A DNA stretch of 58,463 nucleotides, taken from positions 154,923 through 213,385 of the forward strand of contig MNCI01018993.1 in the NCBI GenBank assembly GCA_015680685.1, read 5' to 3'. The notes below the pieces were generated by a model. The model was not told where the DNA came from and made no database searches. It worked only from the letters and a program-made list of their open reading frames with translations. Each line of letters begins with the position of its first letter. The stretch's first letter is position 1. Shown piece after piece: positions 1-11,960 of the stretch. The DNA is from Gnetum montanum. Lineage: Eukaryota; Streptophyta; Gnetopsida; Gnetales; Gnetaceae. A program made the translations under genes and the position numbers.

Positions 1-270
1 TTGAAAACGATTTATAAGTTGAAAAATGCAATATATTAGTATCTAAGGATTTGTGGATCTCAAAGTAGAAAAAAAACAAAGGAATGCTACTGCTTTGAAT
101 TATAAAACAATGAAAGTTTAAAAATTAAAAAAAAAAGGTTTAAAATTAGTGCATAGAGTGATATACGACACAATGTACCAGTAACATGTTTGGAAATGTT
201 GAAAATATTAAATATCTGCAATTGAAAATGCCAAACATTTTTGATATTGTTGTATGTTGTTGAAATGCAG

Positions 271-373
271 GTGTGGTTGCAGCTATCGGTCACGTTATTC
301 GTGATCGTCCTGCGAACTTGCTACAGGCGTTTGCTGTTACCCCAGTGTCCAAAGAGAAGGCCACCATCTGCAG
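271..373 (+). other. Exon-like open block inside LTR copy 1
   Basis: A 103-bp stretch is bounded by an acceptor-like GAAATGCAG at 262-270 and a donor-like CAG|GTGCGT at 371-378. It reads without stops as a 34-codon peptide beginning VVAAIGHVIRDRP and ending EKATIC. The other LTR copy (46488-46590) has the same length, no indels, similar splice-like borders and no stop in the same frame, despite many substitutions. I do not recognise the peptide. It could be a captured host exon, or simply a GC-rich part of U3 that happens to be open. The splice sites are only pattern matches. Confidence 0.3.
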
Positions 374-525
374 GTGCGTAGCTGTCAGATGTGTGCCGCT
401 CACAGCAACAAGAGGCTAAAACATGGGTTGCATGTGGCCAAAGAAAACAAAAGAACAAAATAAAATAGTAGCTGGTGATGGGCATGCACTGCCGGCTACC
501 CCCCTTTAGCTTCGGCTTGTTCCGT

Positions 526-570
526 TATAAATAGCGGCCTGTGAGAGAAACCCTAAACCCTAACCCTAAA
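526..570 (+). promoter_or_regulatory. LTR core promoter: TATA box plus telobox
   Basis: TATAAATAG at 526-534 is followed after 13 bases by about three telomere-like CCCTAAA/CCCTAAC units (548-570). In plants the motif AAACCCTAA (telobox) is known near the start sites of many ribosomal-protein and other growth-linked genes. Here it lies 20-40 bases after TATA, where initiation is expected. The second LTR copy keeps the same pairing (TATAAATAG at 46744-46752, CCCTAA units at 46766-46783). Use as a promoter is inferred. Confidence 0.6.
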
Positions 571-668
571 TCGCCAACTGCCTTTGCCATGTCAACCGCA
601 ACGCGATAAAACTGAAATAAGAAAATGAGAAAAAAAATAAGCCTTAAGTTTTATGGTTTATGTTGAGA

Positions 669-722
669 TTTTTATTTTTATTTTTATTTTTTATTTTTAT
701 TTTTATTTTTATTTTTATTTTT
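669..722 (+). repeat. T-rich microsatellite, (TTTTTA)n
   Basis: Imperfect run of TTTTTA units within LTR copy 1. The matching tract in the second LTR (about 46881-46917) is shorter, as expected for slippage after the copies separated. Confidence 0.85.
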
Positions 723-1169
723 TGTGAAGGACTTGATACGTCAATATTGTACAACTTCTGATTTTTTTGTGATATTAAACTTGTTCAAACATGGCTCTAG
801 GCAAGCATGGATGGGTTCTCATTTAACACTTACTTATATTTATGGTGGTACTTTTCTTAATTATCTTATGCGTAAATTTAGTAATGCTTGAATTATAAAT
901 AAAATAAAGTACTAGTTACTGTTGGTAAATGCCCTATGCCTAGCATGGGTGAGGTTGGCCTCAACAGTAATATGCTATGATCCAAGAAGGAATGGAACCC
1001 ATCGCTCTTGCATTTGCAGAGAGTAAAGCATATAATTTGAGGAAAACAATGTTCATTCTAAAATGAAGACATCTCCAGTAAATTTAAAAAAACATAGATT
1101 GGAAAATTTTCAATAAGAAATCAGATTAGAATAATCATTGTAGAAATCTAATAATAAATCTATGAAATT

Positions 1170-1360
1170 ACTAAATTTACATTCATTAATGTTCTCTTCT
1201 GAATTTCCCCATTTTTCTCATTCTAACGTTAAGTTAGAGTGGAAAGTAAACTATAGAATTTTTACTTTGTATCTGCAACAAAAATGTGCAACAAACAATA
1301 TACAATACTTCAAAAAATATTACCATATATCAAATCAGCAATGGCAGGTTTCACAAACTA
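1170..1360 (+). repeat. Dispersed repeat, copy 1 (partner near 15735-15980)
   Basis: The segment with CCATTTTTCTCATTCTAACG, then an AGTTAGAGTGGAAA block, and later ATGGCAGGTTTCACAAACTA has a diverged counterpart at 15735-15980 in the same order and strand. The two share no coding frame. Probably two copies of an unclassified interspersed repeat. Confidence 0.4.
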
Positions 1361-1480
1361 TAAAAAAAGGATGGAAAGTAGTCTAAAGAACTCACAAACC
1401 AATGGAGGAGTTATGAAGAAAAGCCTTCAACACATTTCAACTTGTCTTCCAAAGCCTGATACATCCACAATCGCGACACA

Positions 1481-1601
1481 GGGTTGTGAAGGGCCTTATG
1501 TTTATTATATCTGAGCTTGAGATTGATAGAGGGTTGTGAGCGAGCTCCAGCTTGAAAGAAGGTTGTGAAAGGCCTTGAGTTTATGATATCTGACATATGA
1601 G
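1481..1601 (+). repeat. Tandem duplication, unit about 79 bp
   Basis: GGGTTGTGAAGGGCCTTATG at 1481 returns as AGGTTGTGAAAGGCCTTGAG at 1560, each followed by a similar TATATCTGA / GATATCTGA segment. A partial third GGGTTGTGAG lies at 1531. Confidence 0.6.
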
Positions 1602-1815
1602 GCTAAGGTTGGAGTTGAAGTGGAAACCATGTGAATGAGATCATCCTCTATCATCTTCTGCACTTTCAGAAGAAATTGGGGGACCCTCATGGCTAGGGCT
1701 TCTTGTCCTTTTCATGCCTACCTCTTCAGCAAGGCTATGGAATTGAATTAAGCATTTTATCAAACACATTTGGAATTGATTATGGAACCGACCCAATTTT
1801 TCCGGTGCGACTTTT

Positions 1816-1912
1816 GAATACAATATTTGGGAGTCCCTTTCCTCGGGTCTGGCATTTTAGTTTTTTTGAGTACAATATTTGGGAGTCCCGTTCTTCATGT
1901 GTGGCATTTTAG
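1816..1912 (+). repeat. Tandem duplication, period 52 bp
   Basis: Two 45-bp units, 1816-1860 and 1868-1912, both begin GA(A/G)TACAATATTTGGGAGTCCC and both end TGGCATTTTAG. Only a few bases differ. The peptide encoded across it is simply the duplication translated. Confidence 0.85.
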
Positions 1913-4368
1913 TTTTCTTCACAGTGATTTGTTTAGTCACAAAGGAAATGATGGTAGAATCTAGATGAATTAATCTCATAGCGCCTACAATCATAGTAAG
2001 AATCATGAAATCATAAGCATCTCCACACACTTCTGTGGCTGATGAAAAGAGAAAAAGCCCCTAAACTATTAAAACTACATGCTTTAAGATAGATTTCTTC
2101 GGTAGGGCTTATTTTTGAAATATTCATCAGGATGTTGCTTAGATATATTGTCCAAATCACCGTTTCCCATGCTTAACTTGGACATTATATCAATGATGCT
2201 TTCAATTTTCTTTAAAAATATGTTGAGGCTTTGTAAACATTCAATGTGATTTCCTGATCTTAATAAAAATTTCCAATTTCCAAAAATAGTGACAAAAATA
2301 ATGTGCTTATATCATTGTTTGCACTAAGTCATAAGTGCAAAACAATAAAGTATTTTCTCATAAGCAATTAAAAAAAAGAAAAAGGTTTTACAGCAGTCAA
2401 GATATGTGTTTAAGTTTAGTGGGTTATAGTAGTGGAGACCTACTTTCAGAAAAGAAAATTTTTTATTGTTTCTATCTTCATAGCGGTGCGCCAAAGCATT
2501 GCATATCCATTTTAAGCAGAGAAAATTTTCATCATTTTTATTTCTTAGCAATGCCATAAAGTAGTGGAGATACTTTTCAACATAGAAAATTTTCATTATT
2601 TTTATCTTAGCAGTCTAGCAGTTAAGCAGAGATGTGATCATAAGGCTACTTCACTGTTGTTAGAAGGGAAAGTAAAAACTAAACCCAGATGAATGTTCTG
2701 ACCAGTTACCTTAAACCCCTGAGTATGCAAGTCTTTGTGATTACTCAGAGTTCTAAGTCTCTGGAGAAGCCAGTCTCTTCAAACGCTTTAATTAAGTTGA
2801 ATTTTTGACCTATTTCAAGGATGAAAATCAAAGACCTGGCTCGTTAGGCCGAGTTTTCTGCAAGTAACTTGTGGAATCTGAGTTGGTTCCATGGAGAAAG
2901 AGTGATTCTTAGTGTCCCAGTCTCAGAACACTGGTCGAGCTATAAACCCAGCCAGCCAGTAAAATTAAATAAACATATTTATTTAATTAAATTTTACCTG
3001 GATTATCGTTTCCATAGTTGTCTCTAAAAGTGACGATCCTTTTTGGTATTGACTTTTATGAAGGCGCTTAATTGTTGTTGGCATTGTCATAGGGTGCCTG
3101 ACAAAATGAACATGCCCATATCATGTGCTAAGATTCCTTGAGATTTCATGCTGAGCAATGCTTTCAAATGACAAATGCCAGCAGTCGTATTTGACATCTT
3201 TTACGATATTTTGAGCTCTGACAACGGTTTATCACCTATCATTTCAGTTCCCCCTCCTTTGGTCCGTTGGGATGTTAAATATGTGACAACTAGCATGTAT
3301 TTTTACTTTTCATCGTCTCTGTAACTACAAACTGTTCAACTTTGGGCATCCAATTATATATATCTTAACATGAGGAACGTTCTCATGTCGATTTGATGAA
3401 TTTAAAAATTTTTAAACTCTTCCTAGAACATTTTAATAGAAATTTAAATGTAAAATACTTGTAGAAGCACCAAAGCATAAAAAATGTTCATTTGAATGTA
3501 TATTTCATCCGAGCATGAATGCATGTTTGCATGTCATGTAAATCGAGTATAGATGAAGGCAAAGGAGGAGCGGTGGCATAGCTAACTAGCCATTCCACAT
3601 TTACCACCCTTTTTATATTTTTGTAAATGTGTGCCATTGAACATGGGTGAAATTTATTGGACTATTATTTGAACCTCTACTATGGATACACTTTTTCTTT
3701 GGAGAAAACAATCCATAGCTAAAATGTTTGAAAAAAAAAGGGACCAAACACACACATCAAGTCCAAGCAATTCAGTAACATGAAAACTGGCAAGAGGCAT
3801 CTAAACCATTTCGCAAGCCTACTAGCTTGGAGCATTTACAATTGAAAAGCCATGACTAGGAATAGGATTTAGTGTCCTATTACATAATAAAAAACATAAA
3901 TCACAAAGCCATAATTGGGGAGAGCTGTGAGGGTCCTATTATTGCAACATTTGAAAAGAACTAAAGTGTGGTTACTTGGGTATGCAAATTCGTTTGGGAA
4001 TGAAAGTTAGACACAAAGGGATAGGACACATTATTCCATGAAAAAGGCTCATGAATAGTTATTGAATAATGATCAAGTACATATTTCATCTAAATTACAT
4101 GATTTTTTTCTCAATCCAAAATGGTTCTTCATTAAGATTCTTACATAGGTCATTCTCTTAGAAGATTATAATATAAGCATAATCCATATGCATTATCAAT
4201 AATAATTCATGCACTTTCCACTAACAATAATTTGAAACTATTAACTATCTCCTTATATTTGAAATACATTTAGCAACTTTTTCAAGTCCAAACTCACTCT
4301 ACGAAGCTCATTAAGGATACAATTGTAGCTTGTTTTTGCCTAATTGAAAAGATTTCGAAATTTACTAT

Positions 4369-4542
4369 TATCATCATCATCCTAGTCTTGTCTCAATAAA
4401 ATGGGGTCAGCTACATGAGTTCTTTTTCACCATTCACCTCTATGAAGAGATAGATCCTTGTTTATTTGTAATTTCTTCAAATAATATTTGATCATTTTTT
4501 CCCATGTCTTCTTTGGTCTTCCTTTTGATGGCTCTCTTTGAA
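4369..4542 (-). mobile_element. RTE-type LINE, 5'-truncated 3' end
   Basis: The plus strand reads (ATC)n, then AATGGGGTCAGCTACATGAG, TTCACCATTCACCTCTATGA and CCCATGTCTTCTTTGGTCTT. This is the widely dispersed plant signature of the 3' end of RTE-like non-LTR retrotransposons, with a trinucleotide tail. The tail at the left end puts the element on the minus strand. Only about 175 bp remain, typical of 5' truncation. Family naming is from remembered consensus wording. Confidence 0.65.
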
Positions 4543-4569
4543 TAGTGATGTAGCAATCTTTGTTTATAA

Positions 4570-5648
4570 ACTAGAGTAGTGAGTATACCCTAAGCTCAAC
4601 CATACAAATCACTAGCATTCACTTAGCAATTTGGTCAAATTCCAAAAACTTTAGGTTTTGTTAGTGCATTCATCTAGGAGGTGAAATTAACGTTGCAATC
4701 ATTGTATTCCCAATTACACTTGTGAGGCACAAGGGTATGGTTTAAGTATAATTGAGGCATACAATTCTTATCATTTTTATGTTTTGTGTTCTAAGTCGCT
4801 GAAGAATAAAGAATAAGGATTAAAGTATTTAATGCTAAACTAATCTAACAATTAGTTGACACCTAACTAATCCTAACATACGCATCCATTCCCACTTATT
4901 GTACACATATTGAGCACTTATAACACTACTGGGTTACCAAATGTTAAGCATTACTAGGATTACCAAGCATTACACATATTCTTGAAGTGCTCATCCTTCT
5001 GTTTACTGTTTAATTTATCTTAATTAATTACTTTAATTGCATAAAAAAATTAAAGGAAATTTCTCAAAATATTAAATGCACAAAGGAGATAACTAATCCA
5101 GTCTAAGTGTTCCAAGGTTTAATGAAAAAGCTCATGTTTATTGCTACACACATTGAAGTTCTTAGGTAAAACAATGCTCGAATAAAGATCTATACACTCT
5201 TTGACTTCTATTACTAGCACTTAGAAAATATTCTAAGTTCTGAATGGAAAAACTACAAGAACTTTGTTACAACTATGAAACATATGTGATAAATGCAGTA
5301 GGTAGGTGCACATTTATAAGAAAAATAGGGTACCCCATCGATGGCCACATGTCATAGGTGAAACCCTATGTTGACAAGAATCACATTGACATGATCTTAT
5401 CGATAGGGTCGCATCAAAAGCATCCAATTAACGCGGCCAACCTATGTAACTCATCATACCCCCATGATAGAGTGAAAGCTCATCTTAGAGCTCTTTACAA
5501 AATCTAGGAAGGTTTTGGATTATTGACTAACAAAACAAACACATAAATATCATAATAAAAATTGAGTGCCTGATTGTACAATTTACAATCATTACAAAAT
5601 TTTGGTGTTCATGATATCATAATTGAACACTAAAAAAATTGACAAACA
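4570..5648 (-). mobile_element. Gypsy 3' LTR (about 1.08 kb) of the 4.6-13.7 kb element
   Basis: Minus-strand LTR related to those at 36381-37250, 41875-43621, 42172-43085 (opposite strand) and 51024. Shared landmarks on the plus strand are the CATACAAATCACTA block near 4600, GGTTACCAAATGTTAAGCAT near 4932, and a reversed TATA box (CTTATAAATG on the minus strand, 5311-5320). The minus-strand start is TGTTTGTC at 5648. The 3' end near 4570 is followed by no PBS, so this is a 3' LTR, consistent with coding sequence lying upstream (higher coordinates). The exact left boundary is uncertain by about 10 bases. Confidence 0.65.
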
Positions 5649-5659
5649 CAATTCCTTTG

Positions 5660-8400
5660 ATGACACGAAGATGGTGAAGAAGATCAAATAGTCCCAAGCA
5701 ATTGAGACTCCTGAGGCTTGAGAGGACCCTCTCCTGCTTTGGGTGCACATGGTCGTTGAGGTGGTTGTGGTTGTCCTATGGCAACTGCAACTTTTGATGA
5801 AAGAAGAAAGACATCGAATAGTGCATTCATCTTCTTCTCCTTACTTTGAGGTTCATTCACAATCTACGTGGCAAGAAAAATGTGGGTCAAAATGGGAACA
5901 TCACATGGACAAGACATTGCAAGGAACAACTCCTTCACATTCATGAACCATGCAACGAACTATGCGCATTCAATGTTGAAAACTTTGATTGCATTCTATA
6001 GCTCCTGGTAATCATTCATCTTTTGGCTAGGTTCTCAGAAATTGATTGTTGATTAGTGAACTTCACCTTGAGAACCTCAAATTCATTGTTTGTAGGCTCA
6101 AGCTTCTACTTGGTCTATTTATGATGCTTGAACTTTGCCTCATACAATAAGTACGAGTTGGCCACTAATTTTTCTAATTCTGTCTATAGTCATTTGACAA
6201 TCAACATTGCTAGGTTTGCATACCAGAGATTTAGCAAACTTTGTATACTCTATCATCTCCTCGATCTGTAGCTCCTTCATGCAGATTTCTACCTTGATGT
6301 ATGCATTCAGCCCATCAAAGATAGACTATCAGATATTGTCTCCTTGTTGGAGCTATTGAAGGGCCTCATTTACTTTTGCCTTCGCTAAGTAGTGAAGGTT
6401 TTCATTAACTTTTTTCTGTAAACCAATTTGATCTCTATAATGATTCTTGACTCTCTCAAATTTGAGTGCCTTGTTCTTTTAGGTATCTATCTTTATTGTA
6501 GATTTTTGGCAAAGGGTATAGACTCCCTCCATGGAGAGGTTTCTATTCTCAAATGCTAGTCTAGTCAAATCTATGTTTATCCTTGCTAATTACTCCTATG
6601 TTTTATAGATAAAATTTCCCATTTTCTACTTTTGCACATCAACATTCCACAAGAGATGATTCTCTATGGCTATAATCTTGTTCTCCAGGCACATTTGGAT
6701 CAAGTTCTTTTGAATGTTATGCATGGTGGCATTTGATAGGGACTAGTCAAAGACTATTGTCTCCTTAGCATGTTCAACATCTTTAAGTCTCTTTAGAAGC
6801 TATTGAAAAGCTTCATCTTGTGTTAGTGCTAGGTTGAGTAACACAGGATCAACAATACAAGCTATTAAGTTAGTAATCTTTGTAGCCAAGAGTTCATTTT
6901 TTACTCTAGTTATTTCTAGTTGCCCTTCCATTATGATGCATTTGCCCATTGCCTCAACCAGCTCTGAGTAGGTTCTAGTGATGGTATTTGAAAGATCGAA
7001 GACATCTAAAATCAATTGTTTAGTTTCCACCAATTGGTCTAGAAATTCCTCATGTTGGGCTATGCTCAATTTGCCACTAATAGTTCCTATGCACATCTTC
7101 CTAGTTTCCATTAGTTGGTCCATTAATGTAGAAACATTAGTAATCCTATTAGCAACTACTATAGTCATTGTCTCCTGCCCATGGTGCTGCATGACCAAGA
7201 TAGTTACTTCCTTTCCCTCCTCCAGACACACCAAAAAAGTAGTGACATTCCCAAACATTTTTAGGAATTGCTACTATTGTGAGAAAGATACCATTACCTC
7301 TTGGGCATCAGGATTTGATCTCATAGGTAGCTACATTCATTAGGCTAAGAAGATTGGCCCACCATGTTCCATCTAACTTATTCTTCAAGGAACTTCATTA
7401 AGATGGCTTATTATTATACGATACATAGGTGGATTACCACTACTCATGCTAGCTTATTACTCTTGATCCTGCAAGAGTTTCTCTTCAAGTTTGTGCATGC
7501 ACTCAATGTCAACATGGACCTCTGGCATTGTTTCATGTGTGGGTGGTGGAGGTGGTTGTTATTGCTCCTCTTCTTAAATGACTTTGGTAGAAACCTTTTC
7601 CTTCATCATCTCCATCCAAGAAGTGGTTGGAGCATGTCAAAAAAAAGTCATTCATGTAGTGTGTTATTCCTTCCCTCTTGCATAACTTTCTAATGAGGTA
7701 TGGAAAATGGAGTGCTTTCCTTCCATATTCATTTTCCTTAAAATGCTTCTCTATCTAAAGATAGATTGGTTGTGTAAGGTTGACTAGGAATTTACTGCTT
7801 AGAGAGATACATGCATGGGCAAAGAAGGCTATGATTTTTCTTGGCCTCACTATTGGATTTAGGTAAAAGGCCACAATCTTAAATATGAACATTTTTCCAT
7901 GGTTAGTGCATCAAAATCTTTTTTTTCCACTCCATAATATCACTACATCCATTCCTTTTTAATGTAAGGATCTACCTACATTGGAATTTTAGCAAGATTT
8001 ACCCTAGTTTCTAGTAACCCAAGGGCCTTGGCAATGGCTTTTACTGACTAAGACAGTAAAATGTTCTTGATCTTGACCATTGAACCAGCCTGCCAATTGT
8101 TCTAGAACAAGTATTTCTATCCCATGTACCACTCCCAATTTCAAGTGGTTATGGATCACATGAAAGTGTTCTCTAGTTGATCTTTAACTTCTAGAGGTGT
8201 GAACTCCAAGAAAAGTCCAAAGTTTAACTCTTAGAGCATAGATTTCTAGACCTCCTTATTAGTGATCTGCTTCAAGTAGGCCTTTGTCAAGGTAAGTTCA
8301 ACGTTTAGTTTAGGTTTTAACCATGGAAGATTCATTATTTTATTATTATTTTAATATTATTTAATTTAAAATTTCACTAGAGCTTTTTGGAAGGGTTTAA
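5660..8400 (-). pseudogene. Extra 3' ORF (helical / plant transposon-like) of gypsy element, degenerate
   Basis: On the minus strand the N-terminal part (about 8300-7650) reads in pieces such as KIVAFYLNPIVRPRKIIAFF and ALHFPYLIRKLCKREGI. This resembles the conserved core of the plant putative transposon protein domain (pattern: hydrophobic stretch, then P-x-LI-x-x-L-C-x-x-x-GV). The rest is charged, leucine-rich and helical, including a 152-residue open piece at 7258-6800 with DQLVETKQLI and ITRVKNELLATKITNLI. It is broken by many stops and shifts. A homologous copy lies at 18630-21350. It sits between integrase and the 3' LTR, the position of the extra or env-like ORF in Athila/Tat elements. 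Function of this ORF in living elements is unknown to me. Confidence 0.5.
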
Positions 8401-10290
8401 CTTTCATAAATTCATGTTTTAATGTTAGTTTCTTAGTTAAACCTTTGTGGGAATTAAAAAAATTTCAAAAAATTTTCTATCAAAAACCTAAGGTTTGTGG
8501 CCCCCATTGAAAAGACCTTAACTTTGTAGCTACAAGATCAAAGAACAAAGTGAATCAAAAAAATGGTTAAGAAGTTATGGCTCTTGGAATGTTTTGGGCT
8601 CTGAAAAGTTGAAAATATTTTTCCTCATTTGATTCAAATGTGAAAAATTTTCAAAGTGTTGCCACATATATCTAGATTATTTTTGCCTTGTGTTGATGGG
8701 ATCTCATCAATATATGGGATGCATATACTAGGTCTTGTCAATGAAACTATTATAGAAAATTTTCACTTGAAAATTTCAAAAAATACGAGTTTTTTTTTTA
8801 TGAAATTGGGGCCTATAAAGAGCTAGAAAAGCTATGAACATGATGAAATGCTAGAAGAGGGCTTGAAAATTTGCAAAATAGGAGAATTTGATGGGAGAAT
8901 GAAATTGGGATGAAGAAATGCCTTAAGGAGCACATAGTTGAATGCAACCAATGAGGTGCACAAAATATATGATGATCAAAATGTCTAAGGATAAGGAACT
9001 TAACAAGTCCAACCAAGAGATATGCAAGTGGGTTCTCCCAGTAGTAGGTTCATGTCCTTTTTGCCCTTGCATACCCTCAAACTAAGGAGTCCATGGACCC
9101 CACAATTGATTAATGGTTATGAAAAGTTAAGGACCAAATCTAAAATAATCAACCCAAGAATTTTAACATATCAAACCAAGATATTAAAAAAAACATGGAA
9201 AATTGATACTAAGGTGAAATTATGGGTAACATTAATGGATGAAGAGAGAAGATGGAATGGAGTTCTATCTCATGATCACATGAAGTCCCTTATGGATTTG
9301 TTGATTAAATGACCTAATAAAGTCAATCATTAGTCCAAACCAAAACCAAGAACTTTTAGTGATTTTGCATCAATACTCTAAGACTAGACCACCCCCTTGA
9401 GATACAAGAATGCTCCCATAGATCAACCACCATTCCTTATTGAGAAGAAAAGAGAAGCAGAAAGTGATAATGGGCATTAGTTAGAGAGGACTTTCAGGCA
9501 TGGGTAACATGTCTCTCTAGTTCCATAACCAATGCTTATAGCCTATTATTTTGTCTAAGGGGTGTGCTTTGAATTCCCATCATTTTTTTAAGTTTAAAGT
9601 TTTATGTTTTTATGGATAAGAACCACACTATGAAAAGACTTATTAACTTCCTATTATTGGTCTACATGGAATGGTAAGTAATTCATAAAAACACTCATGC
9701 ACTCATGTGAGTAGGTAACTACAAAGAACATCGAGTTCCCTTAAAGTTGCACCCTTATCAATCCCTTGATCTTTCCCAAGTTTGGAAACTGTCAAGGCCA
9801 CAAGTTCATTAAAGTTTGATTAATGGAAGGAGCCTCATAATTCCAAAACCAAGAACACCATATATTGTTGTTGGTGGATGGATGACATGGACTCACTACT
9901 TATTCAATAGAAAAAAACTCTATCTTAGTTATTAATATTAAAATTTAAAAATAGAAACTAGACATTAGCAATCAAAAGCATTAAGTACAAATCACCATTA
10001 ACAAATAGCTACAACATCACTGTGTCCTATTGGCAATAAAGTAATTTATTAAAACATAATAAGAAAAATACATCAAAATAAAGTAAAATATGAAAGAAGT
10101 TGTAAAATATTCAAGAAAGATAAAATGTACTAATGATGTTATAAAATAAAAAACTGCTAAAAATCAACAAATTTTACAACAAAAAGTGTAAACCAAAAAA
10201 TTGTAAAAACTGAAGATCCACTTATATGATTAGCATGAATGTTCATCTCCCTAATGACTAAATTAAAAGGAGGAGATCTAAAAGATTGTG
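8400..10290. other. Spacer between integrase and extra ORF
   Basis: About 1.9 kb without recognisable coding. A 96-residue plus-strand open frame at 9022-9312 has no motif I know. In Athila/Tat-type elements the region between pol and the downstream ORF is typically long and non-coding, so this is probably internal element sequence rather than host DNA. I cannot rule out small insertions here. Confidence 0.45.
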
Positions 10291-10295
10291 TGAGG

Positions 10296-11230
10296 CTATC
10301 CATATGATGAGGCATTGTTTGCACTCCCTTGCTTGGGATCATCGAAAGGTTTAAGTTGTTGCATGTTAACCAAGTTGAAATTTTTCTTTTCTAGGTCATG
10401 ACATTTTTTGTTGAATGCTTTGTTCATCTCATTCAAAGATAGGGCTACCAATCTATTCTCATATAACATGCTAAGGTTGATCAATCTTTCTTTATGTTCT
10501 AGGATTAGGTTAAGATCAAGGTCACAGGTTGTTGAAAGTGTATAAAGTTTGGATTGAATTAGAAGTGTTGGCAATTTTGTACACACCAACTCATAAGGAG
10601 AGTAGCGTATAGGGAGCTTCATGGTAAGTGGTATTCCCAAAGGAAATTGTTAAGTTTAATGCTCTAGTCTTTCATATATTTGCTAATTGTTCTTGTTAGG
10701 ATTTTTGAGATTTCCCTGTTGGTAACCTCTACTTGATCATTGGCTTGGGGTTGGTAGGGTGTTGTTAATTTATGTGCAACCCCCAAGTGTTCCATAATCT
10801 TTTGAAAGGTAGTGCTTGTAAAGTAAGTACCATTAGTACAAATTAGGGCATATGGCACTCCAAACCTATTTACAACATTCTATTGTACCAACTGAGAAAT
10901 AATGGAAGATGTACAATCCATGAAGCATGCTGCTTCTATCCATTTTGTGTAATAGTTCATAGTGAGTAAAATGTATGCCTTTTCATTTGACATTGATGTG
11001 ATGGGACCCATGAAGTCTATGCCCTAGATGTTGAAGGGTTCTAATGGTTGAATTCACGTTGATAGTAGTTACAAGAGTAGATGAAATGGTGGGCATCCCT
11101 AAAGATTTTGGTTAATAATACCTTGACATTAGGATCTTAATTATTATGCATCTCCCAAGATAGTAATCCCTACAAGGACCATCATGAGCATCTTGGAGAA
11201 TGCATAGTTGATTGGAATTAGGAAAACATT
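10296..11230 (-). pseudogene. Gypsy integrase, degenerate
   Basis: Read from 11230 down: HDGPC and YY remnants of the zinc-binding region, then the core with GIDFMGP (first catalytic Asp), LICTNGTYFTS (the family has D-N-G, so the second Asp is replaced by Thr) and TTPYQPQANDQVEVTNRE (catalytic Glu present). The 10858-10664 piece is open. The next open piece, 10640-10296, is the C-terminal part (RYSPYELVC, then LNEMNKAF), with a frame break between them. Stops and the lost Asp make it inactive. It follows RNase H directly, as expected for gypsy order PR-RT-RH-IN. Confidence 0.85.
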
Positions 11231-11539
11231 AATGACCCAGGCTATTGGAACACATCTTGTAAAGATGTCTGTTGATCTCCAAGAAGTGTTTGGCTTGGTG
11301 AAGAAACTATTTTTTTATTCTAGTGATCTAACTCTTGTGGCATCTCTTGATTGAGAAGATATGTGAGGATTCCATTGTACCATGTAGGTTCATTGGATAC
11401 TTTTTCATTTATAGCACCAACAAAGATAAGTTCATTAGGGAATTGATCAAAAAGTGGGCTCTCCTCCTCTTTATTGTCCCATTATAACCAAAGCAAGTGA
11501 TGGGCAACCACATTTTTTATTCCTTTTTGATATATCATT

Positions 11540-11960
11540 GTGAGATTAAACTCTTATAAGATCACAAGTCATTGTATGACACGAGGGATCACCATCAGTT
11601 TCTTCATCAAGAAGAAAATGGTACTATGGTCTATGTGTACAGAAACCTTATATACAAGCACATAGTGCTTAAACCTATTTAACTCATATACCATTGTCAT
11701 TAGCTCTTTCTCTATTGTGGTGTAGTTCAATTGTGCATCCATAATGCTTCTACTCACATAGTGAATGTAATAAGGATGTTTGTGGTCATCCTACTACATA
11801 AGAATGGCTCCCAACACATAGTTAGATGCATCTATCATGATGTGAAATAATTGAGACCAATCTAGTGCTTGTAGAATTAGAGTTTCTACAAGTTTAGGCT
11901 TGATATTTTGGAATGTCTTTTCACATTACTCAATCCATACAAATGGGGCATCTTTCTTTG
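11540..11960 (-). pseudogene. Gypsy RNase H, degenerate
   Basis: The open piece 11757-11569 reads SRSIMDAQLNYTTIEKELM, then a YELNRFKHYVL segment and HIDHSTIFFLM. This is the standard gypsy RNase H array (S-R-x-L-x-x-A-x-x-N-Y-x-x-x-E-K-E-L, then T-D-H-x-x-I). The catalytic Glu of EKEL is kept, and the later Asp is in HIDHS. Upstream frames toward RT are interrupted. A second, separate RNase H fragment of the same type is at 55930-56165. Confidence 0.85.

Larger units (their letters stand above)
1..966 (+). mobile_element. LTR, 3' part (copy 1 of the 1.3-kb TGTTGA...TCAACA family)
   Basis: Bases 1-966 align almost end to end with 46222-47159, 46.2 kb away. Both copies stop at the same point, GGCCTCAACA, and diverge immediately after. 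The complete copy at 45822 starts TGTTGATGAG, so the ends form the short inverted repeat TGTTGA...TCAACA expected of an LTR. The first about 400 bp of this copy lie outside the window. The block holds a GC-richer centre (about 270-600), a TATA box and a T-rich tract. No primer-binding site follows position 966. The next five bases are GTAAT, so this is more likely a 3' or solo LTR than a 5' LTR. I recognise no coding domain of the parent element, so superfamily is unassigned. Confidence 0.75.
967..4368. other. Non-coding stretch without recognisable genes
   Basis: I see no supportable coding region in these 3.4 kb; the short ORFs are scattered and share no motif with known families. The stretch contains two small tandem duplications (1481-1601, 1816-1912), a 3-fold degenerate repeat around 2420-2620 built on TAGTGGAGA and GAAAATTTTCAT, and a segment (1170-1360) repeated near 15.75 kb. 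Composition is AT-rich apart from a patch near 2680-2960. Confidence 0.6.

Noticed and set aside
548-570. Telomeric repeat, possible interstitial telomere or chromosome end
   Set aside because: Only about three units, placed just after a TATA box and repeated in the second LTR; a telobox is the simpler reading.
6978-7343. 121-residue plus-strand ORF
   Set aside because: Antisense to the helical extra ORF, which is open on the minus strand and has a homologous second copy.
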